Shown: in pieces, positions 45,160 through 55,087 of the stretch
How the letters are laid out: each line of letters starts with the position of its first letter
How positions within the stretch are numbered: position 1 is the stretch's first letter
Assembly: GCF_002631185.1 (NCBI RefSeq)
Contig: NZ_PDNU01000003.1
Coordinates: 1 to 64,000, forward strand
DNA from: Teichococcus rhizosphaerae
Lineage (GTDB): Bacteria; Pseudomonadota; Alphaproteobacteria; Acetobacterales; Acetobacteraceae
Direction: 5' to 3'
DNA length: 64,000 bases
The notes under the pieces: generated by a model
Databases searched by the model: none
What the model was told of the DNA's origin: nothing
What the model saw: only the letters and a program-made list of their open reading frames with translations
Made by a program: the position numbers and the translations under genes

Positions 45160-46046
45160 GCGAAGCGCGCCACGGCCGGCTCGGGGAAGCCCTGGCGCGG
45201 CCAGTCGCGGTGGTTGCGCACCGCGCCCTCCTCCCGCACCCGCGCGATGCGGGCGGGGTCGAGGTCGGCATAGATCCACTGGGGCGTGTCCAGCGCCCCT
45301 TGCGCGATCACGCCGTCCTCCGGGAAGCCGTGGTCGATCGGGCCGAACACCGCCGCATGGCCCCGGTTGCGGTCCAGCGCCGCCGACCACGCGGCCTCGC
45401 CCACCGTGGGCGCGATGGCGACGAAGCACTGGTTCTCCAGCGCCCGCGCGGCGGCGGAGAAGCGCACGCGGTTGAAGCCGTGCAGCGTGTCGGTGCAGGT
45501 GGGCACCAGCACCAGCCAGGCGCCGGCCTCCACCTGGGCGCGGACATGCTTGGGGAACTCGCTGTCATAGCAGATGGACAGGCCGATGCGGCCCCAGGGC
45601 GTCTCGAACACCGACGGCGCCGCGCCGGAGGCGATGCCCCAGCGCTCCGTCTCGAAGCGCGTCATGGCGTGCTTGTCCTGGAAGGCCAGCATGCCCTCCG
45701 GCGTGATCATCGGGGCGCGGTTGCGGATGGCGCCGTCGGCGCCGCGCATCGGCAGGGAGCCGGGCACCAGCCAAAGCCCGGCGCGGCGCGCGGCATGGCG
45801 CATCGAGGCGAGGATGGCGGGCGTGGCCTCCACCATGGCCGCCAGCTCCTCAGCCTCGCTCGCGGGGGACTTGCCGGCGAGGGCGGAGCCCAGCTCGACG
45901 CAGGCATATTCCGGCAGCACCGCCATCTGCGTGCCGCGCAGGCGGGCCTCGTCCAGCCAGCGATCCAGCTTGGCCTCCCAGGCGGCGACGCTGCCGGGGC
46001 GCTCGACCGGATATTGCAGCAGGGCGAGGCGCAGGGTCGTGCTCAT
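45156..46046 (-). CDS. carbon-nitrogen hydrolase (nitrilase superfamily)
   Basis: A 296-residue amidase of the nitrilase superfamily. The catalytic triad is complete: Glu46 in VLPEYAC, Lys125 in FQDKHAM and Cys159 in SICYDSEFP. HGFNRVRFSAAARALENQCFVA near 205 is typical. The gene overlaps both neighbours: its ATG overlaps the stop of a GNAT gene and its TGA overlaps the lpxB start. GNAT-nitrilase fusions of the YhcX type are known, and the tight coupling suggests these two proteins work as a split version. Confidence 0.92.
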   Translation of the reverse strand: MSTTLRLALLQYPVERPGSVAAWEAKLDRWLDEARLRGTQMAVLPEYACVELGSALAGKSPASEAEELAAMVEATPAILASMRHAARRAGLWLVPGSLPMRGADGAIRNRAPMITPEGMLAFQDKHAMTRFETERWGIASGAAPSVFETPWGRIGLSICYDSEFPKHVRAQVEAGAWLVLVPTCTDTLHGFNRVRFSAAARALENQCFVAIAPTVGEAAWSAALDRNRGHAAVFGPIDHGFPEDGVIAQGALDTPQWIYADLDPARIARVREEGAVRNHRDWPRQGFPEPAVARFA

Positions 46047-46690
46047 GCTCGGGGCTCCGGCATCGGGGAGGGGGCTCCGGCGGGAGCGTCCCAGGCGAGG
46101 GATTTCTGCCAGAAGGACAGGGTGTGCGGGATCTCGCCCGCGCCGTCCGGCTCCCGCCACGCCATGGTGCAGGCGAGGCCGGGGCAGGGAGTGTAGCCGC
46201 GCCTGCGCCAGAAGCCGTCGAGCGGAACGTAGGCGGCGGGGCGGCGCGGGTCGCCATCGTCGCGCTGCACGGCGCAGAAGGTGGCATGGTCGGTGCCGAG
46301 CTGGCGGGCATGCGCTTCCCGCCGGCGGAAGAACTCCACCCCCGCGCCCTGGCCGCGATAGGGGGCGAGCAGCACGCTCTCGCCGAAATAGGTGTAGCGG
46401 GCGGGGTCCAGCCCGGCGGCGAGAAAGGCGTCCCGCACCGTGCCATGGGTCTCGGCCATCGGCTCGCAGGTGGCGATGCCCACGGGCGTGCCGCCATCCA
46501 GCGCCACCACCACGGCGGCGCCGGGAGCGTCGGCATAGGCGCGCAGGTAGCGAGCCTCGTAGGCCTCGTCGCCCTCGTAGAGATAGGGCCAGTCGCGGAA
46601 CACGGCGATGCGCAGCCGGGCCAGGGCCGGCAGGAGGGGGTGCAGCGCGGCGCCGCGCAGCGTCTCGAAGCGGAGGGGAGGGGTGCCCAT
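46043..46690 (-). CDS. GNAT-family N-acetyltransferase paired with the nitrilase
   Basis: A 215-residue acetyltransferase. The start RFETLRGAALHPLLPALARLRIAVFRDWPYLYEGDEAYEARYL is the form usually joined to nitrilase partners. The acetyl-CoA-binding loop is VLLAPYRGQGAGVEFFRRRE near 130, and GFWRRRGYTPCPGL comes near the end. ATG 46690, with GGGGAGG directly upstream, is preferred; the open frame goes on to a TTG at 46726. Coupled by ATGA to the nitrilase gene. It may acylate, and the nitrilase deacylate, the same small amine. Confidence 0.86.
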   Translation of the reverse strand: MGTPPLRFETLRGAALHPLLPALARLRIAVFRDWPYLYEGDEAYEARYLRAYADAPGAAVVVALDGGTPVGIATCEPMAETHGTVRDAFLAAGLDPARYTYFGESVLLAPYRGQGAGVEFFRRREAHARQLGTDHATFCAVQRDDGDPRRPAAYVPLDGFWRRRGYTPCPGLACTMAWREPDGAGEIPHTLSFWQKSLAWDAPAGAPSPMPEPRA

Positions 46691-46741
46691 CCCTCCCCGA
46701 TAAAGCAGATCGGCGGCGATGGCCAAGGGGGGAGGGGCGCC

Positions 46742-46767
46742 GGGGATGGGGCGCCGCCCGCATCCCC
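46742..46767 (-). terminator. bulged stem-loop after the short-chain dehydrogenase
   Basis: GGGGATG-GGGC (46742-46752) pairs with GCCC-G-CATCCCC (46756-46767), an 11-bp stem with one bulged base and a three-base loop. It lies just past the minus-strand dehydrogenase stop at 46787 and before the GNAT gene, so it separates two units. Confidence 0.4.
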
Positions 46768-46786
46768 CCCCGCATCCCCCGGCCGC

Positions 46787-47494
46787 TCACCCGGCGTAGA
46801 TCATCTTCCGGGTCATGCCGCCATCGGCGATGAACTCGCCGCCGGTGACGAAGCCCGCCTGCGGCCCCACCAGCCACGCCACCAGCGCCGCGATGTCCTC
46901 CACCCGGCCCACGCGCCCCGCCGGATGCTGGGCGTGGTCCTCCGGGCGCAGCGCCTCGCCGCTCACGTCGATCCAGCCCGGGCTGACGCAGTTGGCGCGC
47001 ACCTCCGGCCCGAGGCTGACGGCCAGGGCATGGGTCAGCGCCAGGATGCCGCCCTTGCTGGCGGAATAGGACTCCGTGTCCGGCTCCGACATGTGGGCGC
47101 GGGTGGAGGCGATGGTGACGATGCTGCCGCGCGCCGCCTTCAGCAGCGGCTGCGCCGCGCGCGCCAGCAGGAAGGCGCTGGTCAGGTTGGTGCCCAGCAC
47201 CTTGTTCCATTCGGCCAGCGAAAGCTCGGCCAGCGGCTTGCGCAGCATGATGCCGGCATTGCACACCAGCGCGTCCAGCCGCCCTTCCTGCTGCTCCACC
47301 CCGGCGACCAGCGCCCGCACCGCCGCCTCGTCGGCCACGTCGGCGATCGCGTGGCGCGTGCCCGCGTCGCCGGGGTTGAGGTCGGCGGTGACGACACGCC
47401 AGCCTTCCCGCTTCAGGTGGCGGGCGATGCCGGCGCCTATTCCATGCGCGGCGCCGCTGACGAGGGCGACGGGGGAGGATGTGTTCTGGCTCAT
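46787..47494 (-). CDS. short-chain dehydrogenase/reductase (SDR)
   Basis: A 235-residue NAD(P)-dependent oxidoreductase. The cofactor motif is [13 protein letters not shown] near residue 12, with TADLNPGD suggesting NAD preference by the acidic residue after the second strand. The structural motif is LVCNAGIM near 77, and the catalytic Ser/Tyr/Lys are in IASTRA and YSASKGG near 143. Substrate is unknown. It stands alone between two hairpin-bounded units. Confidence 0.9.
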   Translation of the reverse strand: MSQNTSSPVALVSGAAHGIGAGIARHLKREGWRVVTADLNPGDAGTRHAIADVADEAAVRALVAGVEQQEGRLDALVCNAGIMLRKPLAELSLAEWNKVLGTNLTSAFLLARAAQPLLKAARGSIVTIASTRAHMSEPDTESYSASKGGILALTHALAVSLGPEVRANCVSPGWIDVSGEALRPEDHAQHPAGRVGRVEDIAALVAWLVGPQAGFVTGGEFIADGGMTRKMIYAG

Positions 47495-47551
47495 GACGGG
47501 CTGAACGCGGGCCGCCGTTCCGCGATGCCGGCGGCGCGGCGGCGCGGCGCT

Positions 47552-48202
47552 TCACATCATCGGAGCGTAGCGGGCCACCTCGGTGAAGATGTCGCGCACG
47601 GCGGCGGACAGGCTGCGGTTGAGCGTCTCCATCTCGGTCACGGCGTCGATGCGCGGCTGGGCGCGCTCCAGCTCGGCCGGCGCCAGCAGCATGGGGAAGA
47701 GGCCGGCCGCGCGGGTCAGCCCGATCAGCAGGGCGTCGCGGGTTTCCGGCACGCCATCCTCGAAGATGACGCCCATCAGCCGCGCCTTCACCTCGCGCTC
47801 CTCCTTGTCGGACACCACCGGGTAGCGCCGCTCGGGGAAGATCCAGAGGAAGCGGCCTTCCTCCGCCCGCAGGATGCCGCGCTCGACCAGGCGGTTGAAG
47901 TAGTGGTCGCGGTACCGGTCGGCCTCGCGCGCCAGGGTCTCGATCCAGCGGCGCCCCCCCTGCGTCTCGGGCTCGGCGGATATGCGCGCCAGCACCTCGT
48001 CCAGCACCGCGTCGCCGGTGGGAGCGGGGTCGCGCACCGTGATGCGCCCGGGCTCCACGCCGATCCGCTCCTCCAGCACCAGTTCGGCGAGGATCGCCCC
48101 GGCCAGCGCGTGGTCGCCGGAAGGGGCGGCGCGGTCGGTCAGGCGGCCGCTCTCGTCATCGAGCATGAGGAGGAGGATCTCCTCCGGCATGGTCAGCGGC
48201 AT
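47552..48202 (-). CDS. GPP34 (GOLPH3/VPS74-like) family protein
   Basis: A 216-residue protein with the GPP34 fold: LTMPEEILLLMLDDESGRL at the N terminus and AGAILAELVLEERIGVEPGRITV near 35. DAVLDEVLARI, RGILRAEEGRFLWIFPERRYPV near 120 and an all-helical C-terminal part ending RNL-like SLSAAVRDIFTEVARYAP complete it. Eukaryotic members bind phosphatidylinositol-4-phosphate and retain Golgi glycosyltransferases. Bacterial members, better known in actinobacteria, have no assigned role. ATG 48202 has GGAGAA upstream; the open frame to 48274 is not needed. It is a single gene. Confidence 0.85.
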   Translation of the reverse strand: MPLTMPEEILLLMLDDESGRLTDRAAPSGDHALAGAILAELVLEERIGVEPGRITVRDPAPTGDAVLDEVLARISAEPETQGGRRWIETLAREADRYRDHYFNRLVERGILRAEEGRFLWIFPERRYPVVSDKEEREVKARLMGVIFEDGVPETRDALLIGLTRAAGLFPMLLAPAELERAQPRIDAVTEMETLNRSLSAAVRDIFTEVARYAPMM

Positions 48203-48304
48203 GATGGGCGTTCTCCGGCTTTGTGGTTTCGCGGGGATACTAAAGCCGGAAAAGCGCCTGGGTTTAGCCAGCACGGGACACGGCGCGGAGAAAGCCGCCT
48301 CCGC

Positions 48305-49394
<1,090 letters not shown>

Positions 49395-49405
<11 letters not shown>

Positions 49406-49802
49406 AGAGCACCGCCGGGTCCACCGCGGGCGCGGCGATGGGCACCAGCTCCCCCCCGCGCAGCGCCTGGTAGAAGCAGGAGCGGCGGCCGGTGTGGCAG
49501 GCCACGCCCTTCTGCGTCACCAGCGCCAGGATGGTGTCGCCATCGCAATCCAGGCGCAGGTCCACCAGATGCTGTTCCTGGCCGGAGGTCTCGCCCTTGC
49601 GCCAGAGCGCGTTGCGGCTGCGGCTGAAATAGACCACACGTCCGGTGGCCAGCGTCTCCTCCAGGGCCTCGGCGTTCATCCAGGCCATCATCAGCACCTC
49701 GCCCGTGGCGTGGTCCTGGGCGATGGCGGGCACCAGCCCCTGTTCGTTGAACCGCGTGGCGGCGAGGAAGCGGGCACGGGCGGCGGGTTCGGCAACCGGC
49801 AT
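49395..49802 (-). CDS. hisI: phosphoribosyl-AMP cyclohydrolase
   Basis: A 135-residue HisI domain that opens the purine ring of phosphoribosyl-AMP in histidine synthesis. WMNAEALEETLATGRVVYFSRSRNALWRKGETSG near residue 41 and the three Zn-binding cysteines (Cys86 in LDCDGD, Cys102 in ACHTG, Cys109 in RSCF) are all kept. It is not near other his genes, lacks the HisE domain, and overlaps the CobW gene, with the Zur-like site upstream. It may be a zinc-responsive paralogue of a main hisI elsewhere, or the only copy; the window cannot tell. Confidence 0.93.
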
Positions 49803-49827
49803 GGGGCGGTTTCTCCACTCAGGTCGG

Positions 49828-49840
49828 GTTACTATATAAC
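49828..49840. promoter_or_regulatory. Zur-box-like palindrome
   Basis: GTTACTATATAAC (49828-49840) matches 11 of 13 positions of the GTTATAATATAAC core I know for proteobacterial Zur boxes, in an AT-rich island within very GC-rich DNA. It lies between the divergent hisI and Fur-family genes, 26 bases from each start, so it could repress both. Confidence 0.65.
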
Positions 49841-49865
49841 ATCTGTGTGGCGCGGGAGAGAGGAC

Positions 49866-50477
49866 ATGGCGGCAGGGCAGGGCAGTGCTGCGGGGATGCC
49901 CCCGGGCGGGGCGCGGAACGGGCCGGAGCGGAGTGGGCCGCAGCGGAGCGGGCCCGACAGACCGGCCCATGACGTGGAGCCGGCCCTGCTGGCGGCCGAG
50001 GCGCGCTGCCTGCGCGCCGGCGTGCAGCTCACGCCGCTGCGCCGGCAGGTGCTGGAACTGGTGCTGGAGGCGGAGCAGCCGCTCGGCGCCTATGCGCTGC
50101 TCGACCGGCTGAAGGCCCAGCGCCCCGGCGCGGCGCCGCCCACCGTCTACCGGGCGCTGGACTTCTTGCTGGAGCAGGGGCTGATCCACAAGGTGGAGCG
50201 GCTCAACGCCTTCATTGGCTGCGTCGAAGCGGGCCACGCGCACCAGGAGGGGCATGGGCACGACCATGCCCACCAGTTCCTGATCTGCCGCCAGTGCGGC
50301 CTCACCGTGGAACTGAGCGACCACGCGGTGGCGCATGCGCTGGACGACGCGGCGCGGCGCGCGGGCTTCCGCATCGGCAATGCCACGGTGGAGGTGGAGG
50401 GGCTTTGCGCCGCCTGCGCCGCGGCGCAGGCGGCCGGCGCGCATGGCCAGGAGGGCAGCGCCGCGAGCGGCCGATGA
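49866..50477 (+). CDS. zur: Fur-family regulator, probably Zur
   Basis: A 203-residue metal-dependent repressor. A low-complexity N terminus with GPxRS repeats (20-33) precedes the winged helix (LTPLRRQVLELVLEAEQPLGAYALLDRLK, PPTVYRALDFLLEQGLIHKVERLNAFIGC near 92). A His-rich loop (HAHQEGHGHDHAHQF, 124-137) and CxxC pairs CRQC (141, 144) and CAAC (181, 184) fit the Zur type rather than Fur. GGGAGAGAGGAC precedes ATG 49866. Divergent CobW/HisI targets and the palindrome between them support zinc. An iron or manganese sensor cannot be excluded. Confidence 0.85.
   Translation: MAAGQGSAAGMPPGGARNGPERSGPQRSGPDRPAHDVEPALLAAEARCLRAGVQLTPLRRQVLELVLEAEQPLGAYALLDRLKAQRPGAAPPTVYRALDFLLEQGLIHKVERLNAFIGCVEAGHAHQEGHGHDHAHQFLICRQCGLTVELSDHAVAHALDDAARRAGFRIGNATVEVEGLCAACAAAQAAGAHGQEGSAASGR
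49920..49964 (+). repeat. 15-bp in-frame repeat in the Fur-family gene
   Basis: Three 15-bp units at 49920, 49935 and 49950, the first two GGGCCGGAGCGGAGT and GGGCCGCAGCGGAGC, encode GPERS-GPQRS-GPDRP. They extend the disordered N terminus of the regulator. Confidence 0.75.
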
Positions 50478-50532
50478 CCCCCTGGCTTGCCGGCCGGCCC
50501 GCCGGCCGCCCTGGCGCCCCGCCGGAAGCCTC

Positions 50533-52689
50533 CTAGTTGCCTTCTTCCTTTTCCTCCCGCTGCAGGGAGAACAGCAGCAGGGACCGCCCCGTCACCGTAT
50601 AGGTCTCGCCGATGCCGAAGGCCTCCTCGGCATCCTTTTCCGTGCCGAAGATGTTGGTGTCGAGCAGGCGGATCCAGGCCGCGCCGTCCGGGCATTCCGG
50701 CAGGGTGAACTCCACCGCCTCGTGGTGGGCGTTCATGATCATCAGCAGCGTCGCGTCATGGCCGGGGCGGCGGATGCCGCTTTCCTGCGCGCGGCCGTCC
50801 AGCATCCGGGCGAAGCAGCGGGTGTTGGGGTCCTCCCAGTCCGCGCTGTCCATCTCCTCGCCCGAGGGCTTGTACCAGGACAGGCCCTTCACGCCGCTCG
50901 CCTCGTGGAACTCGCCGGACAGGAAGCGGCCGCGGCGCAGCACGGGGAAGCGGTCCCGCAGCCGCGCCAGGCGGCGGGTGAAGGCGACGAGGCGCTTGCC
51001 CTTGTCCTTGAGGTCCCAGTCGAGCCAGGAGATCTCGTTGTCCTGGCAATAGGCGTTGTTGTTGCCCTGCTGGGTGCGGCCGAACTCGTCGCCGGCCAGC
51101 AGCATCGGCGTGCCCTGGCTGAGGTAGAGCGTGGCCAGCATGTTGCGGATCTGCCGCTCGCGCAGGGCGTTGATCTCGGGGTCGTCGGTCGGGCCCTCGA
51201 CGCCGTAATTGTACGAGTAGTTGTGCGAATGGCCGTCGCGGTTCTCCTCGCCATTCGCCTCGTTGTGCTTCTCGTTGTAGCTGACGAGATCGTTCAGCGT
51301 GAAGCCGTCATGCGCGGCCAGGAAGTTCACGCTGGCCCAGGGCTTGCGGCCATGGTGGTCGAACAGGTCGGCCGAGCCGGACAGGCGGTTGCCGAGATCG
51401 GGCGCCTTGCCTTCCTCGCCCACCCAGAAGGCGCGCACCGTGTCGCGGTACTTGTCGTTCCATTCCGCCCAGCCGGGGGCGAAGTTGCCCACCTGGTAGC
51501 CGCCCGGGCCGATATCCCAGGGCTCGGCGATGAGCTTCACGTCGGACAGCACCGGGTCCTGCATGCAGGCCTTGAGGAAGGCGGACTGCTCGTCGAAGCC
51601 GTGCGGCTCGCGCGCCAGGATGGTGCCGAGGTCGAAGCGGAAGCCATCGACATGCATCTCGTTGACCCAGTAGCGCAGGCTGTCCGTCACCATCTGCAGC
51701 ACGCGCGGGTGCGAGAGGTTCACCGTGTTCCCGGTGCCCGTGTCGTTGATGTAGTAGCGCTTCTGGTCGGGCAGCAGGCGGTAGTAGCTGGCGTTGTCGA
51801 TGCCCTTGAAGGACAGCGTGGCGCCCCGCTCATTGCCCTCGGCCGTGTGGTTGTAGACCACGTCCATGATGACCTCGAGCCCGGCATCGTGCAGCCGCGC
51901 CACCATCTCCTTGAACTCGGCGAAGGCGAAGTCCTGGTTGCGGGCGTAGCGCCGCGCCGGGGCGAAGAAGCCCAGCGTGTTGTAGCCCCAGTAGTTCACC
52001 AGCCCCTTGTTGAGCAGGTAGTCGTCGTTGAGGAAGAAGTGCACCGGCAGTAGCTCGACGGACGTGACGCCGAGCGATTTGATGTGCCGGATCACCTCCC
52101 GGCTGGAAAGTCCGGAATAGGTGCCGCGGCGGTCCTCCGGCACCAGCGGGTGGCGCATGGTGAGGCCCTTCACGTGGGTCTCGTAGAAGATCGTGCGCTC
52201 CCACGGGATGCGCGGGCGCCGGTCGTTGCCCCAGGTGAAGGCCGGGTCCACCACGCGGCACTTCGGCATGAAGGGCGCGCTGTCGCGCTCGTCGAAGGAG
52301 AGGTCCTCCGCCTCGTGCCCGATAGTGTAGCCGAACAGCGCGTGGTCCCACTTCAGGTCCCCCACATGGCTCAGCGCGTAGGGGTCCAGCAGCAGCTTGT
52401 TCGGGTTGAAGCGGTGCCCTTCCTCCGGCGCGTAGGGGCCGTGCACGCGGTAGGCGTAGATGGTGCCGGGCCGTGCGTCGGGCAGGAAGCCGTGGAACAC
52501 CTCGTTGGTGTATTCGGGCAGCTCGATCCGCTCCAGCTCTGTCTCGCCGCTGGCATCGAAGAGGCACAGCTCGACCTTGGTGGCATGGGCCGAGAACAGG
52601 GCGAAGTTCACGCCGAGCCCGGTCCAGGTGGCGCCCAGGGGGTTGGGCCGCCCTTCGGAAATGCGAGAGACGTTGATGGCGGGGGGCAC
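50533..52689 (-). CDS. glgX: glycogen debranching enzyme GlgX (isoamylase-type)
   Basis: A 718-residue GH13 isoamylase-type enzyme that cleaves alpha-1,6 branches of phosphorylase-trimmed glycogen in the cytoplasm. A CBM48 N-terminal domain (PLGATWTGLGVNFALFSAHATKVELCLFD) precedes the barrel. Active-site blocks are VIMDVVYNHTAEG near 275, GFRFDLGTILARE (nucleophile Asp) near 345, LIAEPWDIGPGGYQ (acid Glu) near 382 and NFLAAHDGFTLNDLVSY near 458. The HNxANGEENRDG motif is typical for GlgX. It is not accompanied by other glg genes. Confidence 0.95.
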   Translation of the reverse strand: MPPAINVSRISEGRPNPLGATWTGLGVNFALFSAHATKVELCLFDASGETELERIELPEYTNEVFHGFLPDARPGTIYAYRVHGPYAPEEGHRFNPNKLLLDPYALSHVGDLKWDHALFGYTIGHEAEDLSFDERDSAPFMPKCRVVDPAFTWGNDRRPRIPWERTIFYETHVKGLTMRHPLVPEDRRGTYSGLSSREVIRHIKSLGVTSVELLPVHFFLNDDYLLNKGLVNYWGYNTLGFFAPARRYARNQDFAFAEFKEMVARLHDAGLEVIMDVVYNHTAEGNERGATLSFKGIDNASYYRLLPDQKRYYINDTGTGNTVNLSHPRVLQMVTDSLRYWVNEMHVDGFRFDLGTILAREPHGFDEQSAFLKACMQDPVLSDVKLIAEPWDIGPGGYQVGNFAPGWAEWNDKYRDTVRAFWVGEEGKAPDLGNRLSGSADLFDHHGRKPWASVNFLAAHDGFTLNDLVSYNEKHNEANGEENRDGHSHNYSYNYGVEGPTDDPEINALRERQIRNMLATLYLSQGTPMLLAGDEFGRTQQGNNNAYCQDNEISWLDWDLKDKGKRLVAFTRRLARLRDRFPVLRRGRFLSGEFHEASGVKGLSWYKPSGEEMDSADWEDPNTRCFARMLDGRAQESGIRRPGHDATLLMIMNAHHEAVEFTLPECPDGAAWIRLLDTNIFGTEKDAEEAFGIGETYTVTGRSLLLFSLQREEKEEGN

Positions 52690-52753
52690 AGGGGTGTCCT
52701 CGTTGGGGGAATGCCCTGCCTAAGCGCCGAAGCCACGCCCCGGGTTGCGGGGC

Positions 52754-52771
52754 GCGGCGGAAATCCGCCGC
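52754..52771 (-). terminator. stem-loop before the next minus-strand gene
   Basis: GCGGCGG (52754-52760) / CCGCCGC (52765-52771) is a 7-bp stem with an AAAT loop. It lies between the Bug receptor stop at 52784 and glgX. No T tract is seen, so termination is weakly supported. Confidence 0.35.
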
Positions 52772-52783
52772 CCTCCCGCGCGC

Positions 52784-53755
52784 TCAGCCCGGCGTGATGC
52801 CGGCATCCCGGATGATCTGCGGCCAGAGCCGCATCTCCGCCTCCAGCCGCTGGCGCAGCGCGGCCGCGTCGCCCTCCATCAGCACCACGCCCTGGCTGGT
52901 CACGCGCTCCCGCAGCGCGGGGTCGGCCAGGGCGCTGCGCAGCGCGGCATGGAGCCGGGCGCGGATCGGCTCGGGCGTGCCCGCCGGGGCGAACAGCCCC
53001 TGCCACAGCACGCCCGCGCAGCCCTCGAAGCTTTCCGCCACCGAGGGCAGCTCCGGCAGGGCGGGGATGCGCTCGGGCGAGGAGATGGCCAGCAGCCGCG
53101 CCTTGCCCTCCTGCACCAGCGGCCGGACATCGAGCGGCGTGGCGTAGAACAGGTCGATCCGCCCGGCCTGCAGCTCCAGCAGGGCGGGGCCGGCGCCGCG
53201 GAAGGGGATGTGCGTCATCTGCGCGCCCGCCCGCTGCAGCAGCAGCTCGGTGAGCAGGTGGTTCACCGAGCCGGAGCCGGAGCTGCCATAGTTGAGGTGA
53301 CCGGGCTTCTCGCGCGCCAGGGCCATCAGCCCGGCCAGGTCGCGCGCTTCCACGCCGGTTCGCACCGCGAGCGCGAAGGGGCTGTAATAGACCTCGCCGA
53401 TCGGGTCGAACGCCGCCACCGGGTCAGCCGGCATGGCGCCGGGGGTGAGGGCGGGGTTGATGGCCAGGCTGTTGGTGCCGATCAGCAGGGTGTGGCCATC
53501 GGGCCGCGCCTGGGCCACGGCATTGGCGGCGATGGCGGTGGCGGCGCCGGTGCGGTTCTCCACCACCACCGGCTGGCCCAGCTCCTGCTGCATCCGCCCG
53601 GCCACCAGCCGCACCATCACGTCGGTCAGCCCGCCCGGCGCATAGCCGATGATCAGGCTGACCGGGCGCTCCGGATAGCCCGCGGCCCGCAGGGACGCGG
53701 GGCGGGCGAGGGCCAGGGCGGCGGCCCCGGCCAGGGCCTGGCGGCGTGTCGGCAT
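52784..53755 (-). CDS. Bug-family tripartite tricarboxylate transporter receptor
   Basis: A 323-residue periplasmic receptor of the Bug/TctC family, abundant in Roseomonas-like and Bordetella-like bacteria. The N terminus MPTRRQALAGAAALALARPASLRAAG is a signal peptide with a twin-arginine-like RR. Family blocks are YPERPVSLIIGYAPGGLTDVMVRLVAGRMQ, VVENRTGAATAIAANAVAQARPDGHTLLIGT and GHLNYGSSGSGSVNHL near 165. The end segment IRDAGITPG is also typical. The TctAB membrane partners are absent nearby, as is usual for this family. Confidence 0.92.
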   Translation of the reverse strand: MPTRRQALAGAAALALARPASLRAAGYPERPVSLIIGYAPGGLTDVMVRLVAGRMQQELGQPVVVENRTGAATAIAANAVAQARPDGHTLLIGTNSLAINPALTPGAMPADPVAAFDPIGEVYYSPFALAVRTGVEARDLAGLMALAREKPGHLNYGSSGSGSVNHLLTELLLQRAGAQMTHIPFRGAGPALLELQAGRIDLFYATPLDVRPLVQEGKARLLAISSPERIPALPELPSVAESFEGCAGVLWQGLFAPAGTPEPIRARLHAALRSALADPALRERVTSQGVVLMEGDAAALRQRLEAEMRLWPQIIRDAGITPG

Positions 53756-53866
53756 GAGTGGTGTTCCCCCGTTCTCGTGATTCGTCGGGGGCAGGCTAGA
53801 GCAGATCCGCCCCGGGCGGAAACGCCCGGGGCGGGGTGGCGGCGGGCGCCCCCCGCGCCGGAGGCA

Positions 53867-55087
53867 TCAGCGCGGCAGGGTGTCGAGCCCCGCCTCCAGG
53901 TCGGCGATCAGGTCGGCCGGCTCCTCCAGCCCGATATGGAAGCGCACCGTCGGGCCTTCCAGGATGCCGGTGCTGGTGGCGGTGCGGGTGATGTGGTTGG
54001 TGGTGGGCAGCGCCAGGCTCTCATAGCCGCCCCAGGAGGCGCCGATGCCGAACAGCTTCAGCCCGTCGATCACCGCCTCGACCTGCTTCACGTCGTAGCG
54101 CGGCTGGAACACCACGCCGAACAGCGAGCAGCCGCCGGTGAAGTCCCGCTTGAACAGCGCGTGCTGCGGGTGGCTGGGCAGGCCAGGGTGGATGACGCGC
54201 AGCACCTCCGGCCGGCCCTCGAACCAGCGCGCGACGGCGAGGCCCGCCTCATACTGGTGCTTCAGCCGCATCGGCATGGAGCGCAGGCCGCGCAGCGCCA
54301 GCCAGCAATCGTCGGGGCTCGCATAGTGGCCGATCTCGCGCGCCGCGCCGGCCACGATGCGCCAATCTTCCTCCGTGGCCACGGTGACGCTGCCCAGCAG
54401 CACGTCCGAATGGCCGCCGACATACTTGGTCAGCGCCTGGATCGAGACATCGACGCCCTTGGTGAAGGGCTGGAAGTGGTGGATGCCCCAGGTGTTGTCC
54501 ATCAGCACCTTGGCGCCATGGGCATGCGCCACCTCGGCCAGCGCCGGGATGTCCTGCATCTCGAAGGTGTGGCTGCCCGGGCTCTCGGTGTAGAGCACCC
54601 TGGTGTTCGGGCGCAGCAGCGCCTGCAGCCCGGCGGCGTCGATGGTCGGGTCGTAGTAGCTGGTCTCGATGCCGAAGCGCTTCAGCATGCCCTCGGCCAC
54701 GCGGCGCGTCGGGCCATAGACGCTGTCCGGGATCAGGCAGTGGTCGCCGGCCGAGAGATAGGCCATCAGCGGCAGGGTGCAGGCGGCGAGGCCGGTGCCG
54801 GTGATCAGGGCGCGCGTGCCGCCCTCGATCTCGGCCACCATGTTCTCCAGCGCGAAATGCGTGGGGCCGCCGGCGGTGCCATAGGTCATCACCTGCTCGA
54901 GCGAGCGGGCGTTGAGCGCGCCGCGCGCCTCGCAGGAGGGGTAGAGCACCGTCGAGCCGCGATGGACCGGCGTGTTGACGAAGCCATGCTCGCGCAGGCC
55001 GGGCCGGCCGCCATGCGCCATGCGCGTGGCGAAGCCATGGCCGGAATTGGCGCCGTGCTTTGCTTTGGGCGGGAGGTTGTCCGGCAT
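53867..55087 (-). CDS. metC: cystathionine beta-lyase
   Basis: A 406-residue PLP enzyme of the Cys/Met metabolism family. Cofactor Lys221 is in SIQALTKYVGGHSD, with Asp197 in LMDNTWG, substrate-binding YTESPGSHTFEMQDI near 166 and YGTAGGPTHFALE near 69. The opening NTPVHRGSTVLYP fits the MetC subgroup, which splits cystathionine to homocysteine. ATG 55087 overlaps the sseA stop (TGATG), so it is coupled to the sulfurtransferase. The longer frame to 55129 would run into sseA. Confidence 0.9.
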   Translation of the reverse strand: MPDNLPPKAKHGANSGHGFATRMAHGGRPGLREHGFVNTPVHRGSTVLYPSCEARGALNARSLEQVMTYGTAGGPTHFALENMVAEIEGGTRALITGTGLAACTLPLMAYLSAGDHCLIPDSVYGPTRRVAEGMLKRFGIETSYYDPTIDAAGLQALLRPNTRVLYTESPGSHTFEMQDIPALAEVAHAHGAKVLMDNTWGIHHFQPFTKGVDVSIQALTKYVGGHSDVLLGSVTVATEEDWRIVAGAAREIGHYASPDDCWLALRGLRSMPMRLKHQYEAGLAVARWFEGRPEVLRVIHPGLPSHPQHALFKRDFTGGCSLFGVVFQPRYDVKQVEAVIDGLKLFGIGASWGGYESLALPTTNHITRTATSTGILEGPTVRFHIGLEEPADLIADLEAGLDTLPR

